From Trametes villosa (lineage: Eukaryota > Basidiomycota > Agaricomycetes > Polyporales > Polyporaceae), in the NCBI GenBank assembly GCA_002964805.2, contig PUDQ02000067.1, forward strand, positions 1-64,000: a stretch of 64,000 nucleotides of DNA. The letters run 5' to 3'. Each line of letters starts with the position of its first letter. The stretch's first letter is position 1. This document shows, piece after piece, positions 57,401 to 64,000 of the stretch. Both the position numbers and the translations under genes were made by a program. Below the pieces are notes generated by a model, which saw nothing but the letters and a program-made list of their open reading frames with translations, was not told the DNA's origin and did no database searches.

Positions 57401-58460
57401 GACCTATGGATTCGCATGCACGGCACAACCGCGAGCAGGCCGGGGAATTGACACACACGATCGAAATATCATGCCCAACACTGCACTGCCCACGTAAACG
57501 TCGAGCGTGGCATGTGAGGATCTGAGAAACTGGAACAGGACCACGTCGCAGCAGTGGCGATGCAATGACCACCTGCACTTCCGCACTCATGATGGTTCCA
57601 CCGTAGTGTGGGCTGTGCGCGGAAGCACAGCTGTCAGAGCGTCCCCTCAAAGCATTGGATTGTAAATGAAACTCGACATTCAGCACCGACAACTTCGAGT
57701 AGTCAACCGGGCAGAGTCACTCTGTCTGAAGTGTGAGCGGCATATGGCACGAGTTGAGCAGTAGTACAACCGGGTGATAAGCCTGGGTTGGACTCTGAAG
57801 CAACTTTGGCCCAGCCTCATGTTCGAGGATGCGTATGGTGTCGTGCATGGCGACAAGCACTGACTCCTACATAGCGCCATCTCTACCCGTATCCTCGAAT
57901 CCGTAGAAGCAGAAAAGCCAAGGATTCTAGGTAGGGTAGCGATGCGCCGGTCACCCAGAGAAACCCCAAACACCCGCCACCATGGCTTTACGCAGACAAT
58001 AGGGATATCATGCAATCAAACACTTACTAGACTCCAAGGGAGGACCCGTGCCCGTAGCGGACGCCGACACCGACGCGGACGTGGACGCGGACGCTGACGC
58101 GGATACGGCCGCCGACGAGGAGATAGCACTCGACGCCGAAGCGATGGTCGAAAGCACGCTCGTCGCGGACGCGACGGACGTCCCCGAGACGACGGTGGAA
58201 AGCGACGCCGTCACAGTGCTCACCGGCCCGCTTGGGAAAGCAGAGGAGATGATCGAGGCCGAGGACGAGGACGCGACGCTCGTCCAGACAGAGGAGGCGG
58301 CTTCAGAGGAGGATGGTACAGCGGAAGAGAACCCAGTAGGAGCAACAGAGGGCCCTACAGAGGACGCAGCCGAAGATATCTCGCTAGAGAACTGCCCCTC
58401 AGCGAGCGCAGCGAGTAGGAGGGCGCAGAGCGCAGACAGCCTAGCGTTGAGGACGACCAT
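54457..58460 (-). CDS. secreted GH3 beta-glucosidase with Ser-rich N-terminal linker
   Basis: Hydrolyses cellobiose and other beta-glucosides outside the cell. Exons: 58460-58028, 57152-56552, 56493-56369, 56307-56168, 56098-55930, 55880-55713, 55656-55001 and 54942-54457, total 2778 nt (925 aa), all phases closing. A signal peptide (MVVLNARLSALCALLLAALA) precedes about 115 Ser/Ala/Thr/Val-rich residues. The GH3 N-domain has CVGNIPAIADFPGLCLEDSP, GPMMNMGRIAQGGRNWEGFG, CAKHYIN and YVMSDWGAHHS, whose Asp (about residue 418) is the expected nucleophile. The second domain has GAAGTVLLKNVGNALPL, SDRGGDDGVLAMGWGSGT and NPSGRLPYTIAK. A fibronectin-III-like end (FEFGFGLSYTTF to GVIPL) follows. The first intron is 875 nt, far longer than the others; joining across it is the least certain step. 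Confidence 0.87.
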
Positions 58461-58511
58461 AGCAGCGTCGCAGAGGGGGCTCGGGGAGAGCTCGGAGGAT
58501 TTTACAGTGGT

Positions 58512-58518
58512 TTATATA
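58512..58518 (-). promoter_or_regulatory. TATA box of the beta-glucosidase gene
   Basis: TATATAA on the minus strand lies about 52 nt upstream of the start codon at 58460, which is short for a fungal 5' leader but compatible with a TATA-driven inducible hydrolase gene. Confidence 0.5.
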
Positions 58519-61500
58519 CCTCGCAGCGAACGTTACGACAATACACACGCAACTACGCCTACCGTGACCTACCTTCTAGCGCAAAGAAGCTTCATAAGAG
58601 GCCGCGCGGGGTCCCGCGATGGTTTGTCCCGCGCCGGGGTATCCTACAAAGTGCGCCGATCGAGGCTGATCGCTGCGCCGGGTGGCAGAAGACGTACCGA
58701 GATGAGTGTACCACACGGCGCACGCAAGACGAAGATGAGCCTGGGACGGCCCCATGGCCAGCGCAGATCGCGGGGAGGCGGCCGCAGATCGATAGTCAAT
58801 GGTGCGCGGAGGTAGAGACCTGGGGCCAGTCAAGAGGACAAGCCGGAGCGCCGTCCGGCGGAGAGGCGCGGGCCGTTAGGCGTTGCGCGTTATGTCCGGG
58901 CAGTTAAGCGGCCGGCGGCATGTCCACGCGCAGAAAGACCGGTCTGCTGGGCCTGGCGTCCAGCGGGACATACGACGGTTCCTGCACCGCCGCCGTGGAG
59001 GAGAGAAGTCGATTGTCGAGGAGGGGTTCTTGGGAGGTCGCCACGTCCATAGGCGCCTAGGCAGCGCAGCCAACAAGAGCGCTATACGAAACGGAAGTAA
59101 ACGACGAGGCGGACGAGCGAGACTCACGAATATAACTCGTTCTTCCATGCGAGAGGCGAAGGGCGATTCGAGACGAACAGCGGAGACCGTCCAGGCACGC
59201 GAATGTGGGTCGAGGGAGGGGATAAACCTGGGTCCATTCGTATGCGGGACCTCGCCCTTTTGTACAGTACTCCGTGCTCGCGGCCGGGCCCTCTGCGCTT
59301 CGCGATAAGTTACAGACGCGTTCGAGGGAGCCGTATCGTGACAGACAAAGAGACCTTCGTGAAATAGAAGCGTACCTGGAAGTTCTCGACCGCGCGACGC
59401 GTCGATCTCGAAGGAGCGACTCGGCACGACATCGACGCGGGTGGCGCGTCTCCGATTTTCGTAAGCTTGTCGCGCCGCTTCGACAGCGGGAGATCGCGCT
59501 GTCGGTGTCTGCGGCGTACCGTCTTCGAGACTGGGCGGTTTGCTGCCTAGGGATGATCGACGAATTCTTGAGAGGCAAACGCACACAGAGGGGAGTGAGA
59601 GGAGACACTAAGAGCCACAGCACAGGCAGAGGCCGTCTGGGGCGGAGTCGAGCGGTGGCCGGGCAGAGAGCAGGAGTGAGAGAGAATGAAGAGACCGATT
59701 GGAGCGTGCAGGACATATCGTAGCACGTTCCACGTCGCGTCCAGCGCGCCGCCAACGATCCTTCGGAAGCTTGACGCGTCGCGCGTTTGACGAGCGTTCG
59801 CCATTGCGCGGGCGCCTCGGCCTCCTCGCCTTGGGTTGTTGAACCTGAACCTCCTCGGCTCGCGTTCACGTGTACGTGTTAGCTATGCTGCACTTCCGCA
59901 CCGCTGGGTGACCTAGCTGCACGCGTGAGCTGCTCGACACCGGCGCTGACGACGTGTACGCGATATACGCACCTACTCGCCGTACGTGCCCTGGCTTGGT
60001 CCGGGCACCTCATAGAGGCTTCGGGGCCGTGGCAAGCTCGACTTAGCCTGATCGGTCGCCGGGTGGCTCAAGCGATGGCCCCAGGTTGGCACTATCAGGG
60101 CGGGGTGGCGCGAGGGGGGCAGCGCTGTGCATGCATCGAGCAGGCGGTCGGTAGCGTCGACAGACCTGAGCACGTTGACCGATGCAATCAAGTCTATTCC
60201 GCTGTTTTGCGGATCCAATGTGTACCGCGAAACATCGGGTGCAGGCGGCAGTATCCCGCTCTCTCCTCGCGAGCTTGACCGCTGCTGCTGCACAGCTGTA
60301 CTAGGCAAGACGACCCACGGTAGAGGAAACTTGTACTTACGTGACGAGAGAGGAACGTGTGCCGCGGCCTAGTAAAGCCGGCATCTTCGCTGCGCTTCGC
60401 GGCACCCTTCCGGTCGAGATAAAGGTGGATCAGAATGCGACGACGTGTGGCGTAGAGAGCGTACCCGGAGGAGTTCGCGGAGGAACGTGAACGGGTCATC
60501 TGGTGCAGCTTGTTTCCATACTGAACAGGGCGCGCGAGGCTATCAGAGGACCAGGGGCAACGCTGAGCAGCGTTGAAATAGCACGGGCGGCGGGTGGGTG
60601 GCCGTATTGTTTGGCGCAAGGTTCGCAGGGCAACATGCTTTCCAGACGCGCCGAACAGACAACGCGCCGGCCGAGACGCAGAGCGAGAACGGAAGCGTGT
60701 GCGGGTGCGTAGCCGGCGCACCCGCTGTCGCCGGAGGAGCGCACGCGAGTCCGGGCGGGAAGAGGGTCAGGAGACCGCGGGGGCGAGTCACGTTGGGGAG
60801 AACGCATGCGGACGCCCTGGAAGGCGATGGGAATGCACGATGCTGAGACCGCTGACGGGATGTGAGAGCGGCCTGCGCGCCGGGCGGGGGCGTGTGGGGG
60901 GCGAAGGGGCGGGGCAGGAAGACATTCTGCTCTCAAACGCGCCCTCTGGTGACGCGCGTCTACGGCCATGACGTCACGCGTCGCGCTTTTTCGCCGCGTC
61001 TGAGGCGCCCGGCCCTCTCTCTCGCTCTTCATTCGTTCGGCAGCTGGCCCTGCCCTGCCCTGCTTCGCTCTCTCGCTGGCCTCTGACTGTGCTCAAGAGG
61101 GCTGGCGGCGCTGCCCACGCCAGATTCCGGCCGGTGCCCACGAACTCGCGGCGGGCCCTGCTCGCCAATCGCCAGACAGCGGCCAGCCCTGACTCGCGCA
61201 TGCTCCCTGTGTCCTGCCCTGCTCGCCGCTCTCCTGGGTCCCTATCGACGGCGTGACCAGCTGTGTACGCCTGCCTATCGCCGATCCTCTCGCTTCTGCC
61301 AGTCCCTGCCCGCTGGGCCCTCGCAGCCGAGACAGTCCGCCTGAGCTCGGGGAACCCGCAACCCCCTAGATCCGCATCGCCAGGCGGTTGCCCGAGGCAC
61401 TGCGCGACGGGATGAATATCAGGGATCTGTTGTGAATGCATGGTACGTACTACCTTCCTTGCCTAGACGTGCGGCTGCACCGGCGTTGCCACGTCCCCGC

Positions 61501-64000
61501 CTTCCTACGCTAGCGGCCGACGAACACCAGCGCGAACACAGCACGCGGTACGTCCCCGCCACGCCCCACCTCGCTCTCCGCGAGCAGCGGGCCCTGCCCC
61601 GCCTGGCCCTCCCCCCCTCACCGTCTGCGAGAAGCGGCGTCGCTCGACAACCTGCACTATCTGCTACCCCGTCCAGATCGATCGCGGACGCTCTTCTTGA
61701 GGTGAGTCTTGCCTCCAGCCCGTGCAGTCACGGCCGCGCAGTCAGAACCTGCCGGCGGTATCGCCTCCTGACGCGCTGTGAGTGCGCAATCTCGTCAGGT
61801 ACGTCCATACACTCCGCATAAAACGCCGGCGAAACGCACACGCATCTAGGGCAACTCCCGGCAACTACAACCCGCTCGGGCAGCATCGGGCAAGCGAAAG
61901 CGCGGGTTCCTCGCTGGCTGCGAGATCGGACAACGGTGAGTGACCGGGAGGTGCGCCGCTCGAACGCTCACCGACGCACCAAGACTCCGGCGTCGCCACG
62001 CTACTGTAGCCCGGTGCGGGGCGGAGGGTCGGGAAACTGACATGCCGCGCAGGCCCTAGCGCAGAGCGAGGTCAGCGTCCGATCCACACGGCAGGCACGC
62101 CGCACGAACCTCGTCGGCAGCCGGCACGCGGACGGGCGGGCGCACAGCCAAGACGGCGGTGGAGGCTGGGGAAGCTGGGGCGGCGAGGTGCGCGTGCGGC
62201 CGTGTGTGCGGTATATAGCCCCGCCGGCAGCACGACCTGGGGCTGGCGGCAGGGCACGATCGATCTCGCTACGCCGTGACCCCTGCTGCTGGCAGCGCAC
62301 CGCGTCGGCGTCCGTGCACCAGCGGAGCGCCGTCCACCGCGTCCGCCAGTGCCGTTCCCGGCAGAATGGACGTCGCCGCCGGCGCATCCGACCCCTGCGA
62401 GACAGCGAGTAGCGTGAGGGCGGGCAGCCGCGGAGAGTACGCGCACATACCGAGCGGACGCGATAGGCCGGGCGGGTGGGGAACCAGGACGAGGACGAGG
62501 GTAAGGGCGAGGAGGGGCGGGAGAGAGGTGCTGGTGCAGCACCCGGTCGGTGCCCGCCTGCTTCTTATCCCGCCCGCGGAGCCATCCCGCCGCGCACGCC
62601 CACGCACGGACCCACACCGCACGGACCCACCGCGCCCCACACCCCAGGCCGTCGCTCGGGAACGCGCCGCGCGCCGCCAACCACAACGCGACACGGAGCG
62701 GCGTGCGGCGTGCACGCACAGCCCCGGCACCCGGCAGATGCGAACATCGACGTGGGGAGGGGTTTCACCCCGAATGCGCGTATGGAGCGCGGGCGCGGCA
62801 GCGAGACGCGAGATGCGAGACGCGAGACGCGGGCGCCCGGAGCTCGGGAGCACCGTGTCCACGCTCGCCTCGCCACGCAAATCCTCCCGGGACGCGGCTG
62901 GGCAGGGCGGGCAGTCGGGCCTTGGGACGTGGATTCCCGCCGTCGAGTGGCCTCTCGGAGGAGGGTCGTCGGGCGGGGTACGTTGCAGGCCGGGGGAGCA
63001 GTACTGTCTCGGGAGAGTGTGCACCCCTCCCTCCCCTGTCTGTATCGCTGCGGGCTCATAGTCCGGTGCGAACGCTTCGGGGCGCGGGGATCGGGGATCG
63101 GGGCGGCGGGTACAGTAAGTATGATACGGTCGACGACGGGCGGCGGGCGGCGGTGCTGTCCATTCGTCGCGTACGCGACGCTACCGCTCGCCCGTGCGCA
63201 CTTCCCAGCCCATCCGACGCAGGCACGCGAGCGCCACTCCAACGGGCCCGCCGACGACGCCGCGCGTCCCGCGCCGCTCCCGGGAGGGGCCTACTACGGG
63301 TACGTGCACGGCAGACTCGCGTCTGCGTTCCGGCCGCGCTCACGCTCGCCCCGCTTGCAGGCAGGCGGCACTCTTGCACTGGCACGCCGTCACGGTCCGC
63401 CGTCGACGCCCGCCGTGCTCAGGGGGAGCGTGCACACGAGCTCATCCGAATATATTTCGTCTCTCGCCTACCGTCGCACCGGAGTCCGAGGCCCTTGATC
63501 GATCAGGATGCGGGCGGTCGACCGCGTTCCCGGGCAAGACGCGCGCACGCTTGTTCCTGTGCTCGCGCAGGGCGAGTAGAGTCGTCGGCAGGTAACTTTG
63601 CGCGTGCGGCGGCGGACGGCGCGGCGAGGTGTCCAGGGTATGAGCAGTGCGCCAGACGGCCGTAGGTGTCGCGCGTGCCGGTCGCGCGTGCCTCAAGTCC
63701 TGGAGTCGTGTACACAGTGTGCGCCGCTATCGTAGTATTCAAGGGCGAGCTGCGCTCCTCGTTTGTAGCTATACCCGACGTATTTCGTGCGCGTTCTCGA
63801 CGCGGTCGAGTGTGATAGAACGCGCACGGGATGGTTCCGTGGCGCGTTGGGCATTTCGTCGCGCTGCGACTCGGAACCAAGTCGCTTTTCGAATATGTGG
63901 AGATGTTAGCACCCGGAGGTCCCGTGGCACTCGCGCCGTCTGCCGCCGCGCGTGGATACATAACGTAGTGGCTGCTTCCGTTCGCGCAGAATCCTTGTTA
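58519..64000. other. 5.5 kb of G+C-rich DNA without a supportable gene
   Basis: Long ORFs occur in all six frames because stop codons are rare at this base composition. Their products are Arg/Pro/Ala/Gly low-complexity and overlap each other, so none is accepted. There are short iterations (GAGACGC at about 62810-62835, CCCTGC words at 61040-61230) and a G-quadruplex motif at 63079-63110. An unidentified intron-rich gene or a promoter-rich edge of a gene beyond 64000 cannot be excluded. Confidence 0.5.
63079..63110 (+). other. G-quadruplex motif
   Basis: Four GGGG runs separated by 3-nt loops (cgc, atc, atc) are followed by a fifth GGG run after cggc. This satisfies a strict intramolecular G4 pattern on the + strand. 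Function is unknown. Confidence 0.7.

Noticed and set aside
59057..63665. Several ORFs of 200-370 codons on both strands
   Set aside because: They overlap each other in all frames, are Arg/Pro/Ala-rich and reflect stop-poor G+C-rich DNA rather than genes.

Overview
The window is nuclear DNA of a filamentous basidiomycete, most likely an agaricomycete wood-decay fungus of the Polyporales type. This is an inference from many 45-70 nt GT-AG introns with CTRAY-like branch sites, G+C-rich coding sequence, DUF6533-type seven-TM genes, an expanded BTB/POZ family, a Ser-rich-linker GH3 beta-glucosidase and an agaricomycete-type Ty3/Gypsy element. Gene models below were joined by eye: exon frames were checked to close, but +/-1 nt errors in splice coordinates are possible.

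Layout. 1-6.1 kb: right-hand part of a Ty3/Gypsy LTR retrotransposon (pol with one in-frame stop, then a promoter-bearing terminal region with a striking array of heat-shock elements, followed by four regularly spaced hairpin repeats). 6.1-12.2 kb: repeat-rich accessory DNA with two small split genes of lineage-specific type, G+C-rich minisatellites, a GGAACAGG inverted-repeat module and a 5'-truncated DUF6533 gene plus a relic of another. 12.2-21 kb: mostly gene-poor, with two further DUF6533 copies on the minus strand (15.4-17.3 kb apparently intact; 19.2-21.0 kb damaged). 21.9-24.0 kb: a seven-TM protein with an unusual glycine-rich and charged coiled-coil tail.

26.5-46.7 kb: a cluster of eleven BTB/POZ genes (ten intact, one pseudogene) on both strands, interrupted only by an RTT106-like histone chaperone gene. 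All eleven share one phase-2 intron at the same place, and the intact ones share a C-terminal Cys/Trp signature. 47.0-48.4 kb: a seven-exon seven-TM gene. 50.6-54.0 kb: a DUR3-type urea transporter split into 25 exons, including exons of 9 and 14 nt, preceded by two GATA sites. 54.5-58.5 kb: a secreted GH3 beta-glucosidase on the minus strand with a TATA box. 58.5-64 kb: very G+C-rich DNA in which I can support no gene; it contains a strong G-quadruplex motif.

Most interesting points: (i) perfect heat-shock-element arrays in the retrotransposon terminal region; (ii) a 2-nt exon that two DUF6533 paralogues both need to keep frame, flanked in each by two well-formed introns; (iii) a compensatory base change in the hairpin repeat array; (iv) the BTB cluster with its C-terminal CxxC/W-LP-W module; (v) the heavily fragmented DUR3 gene.
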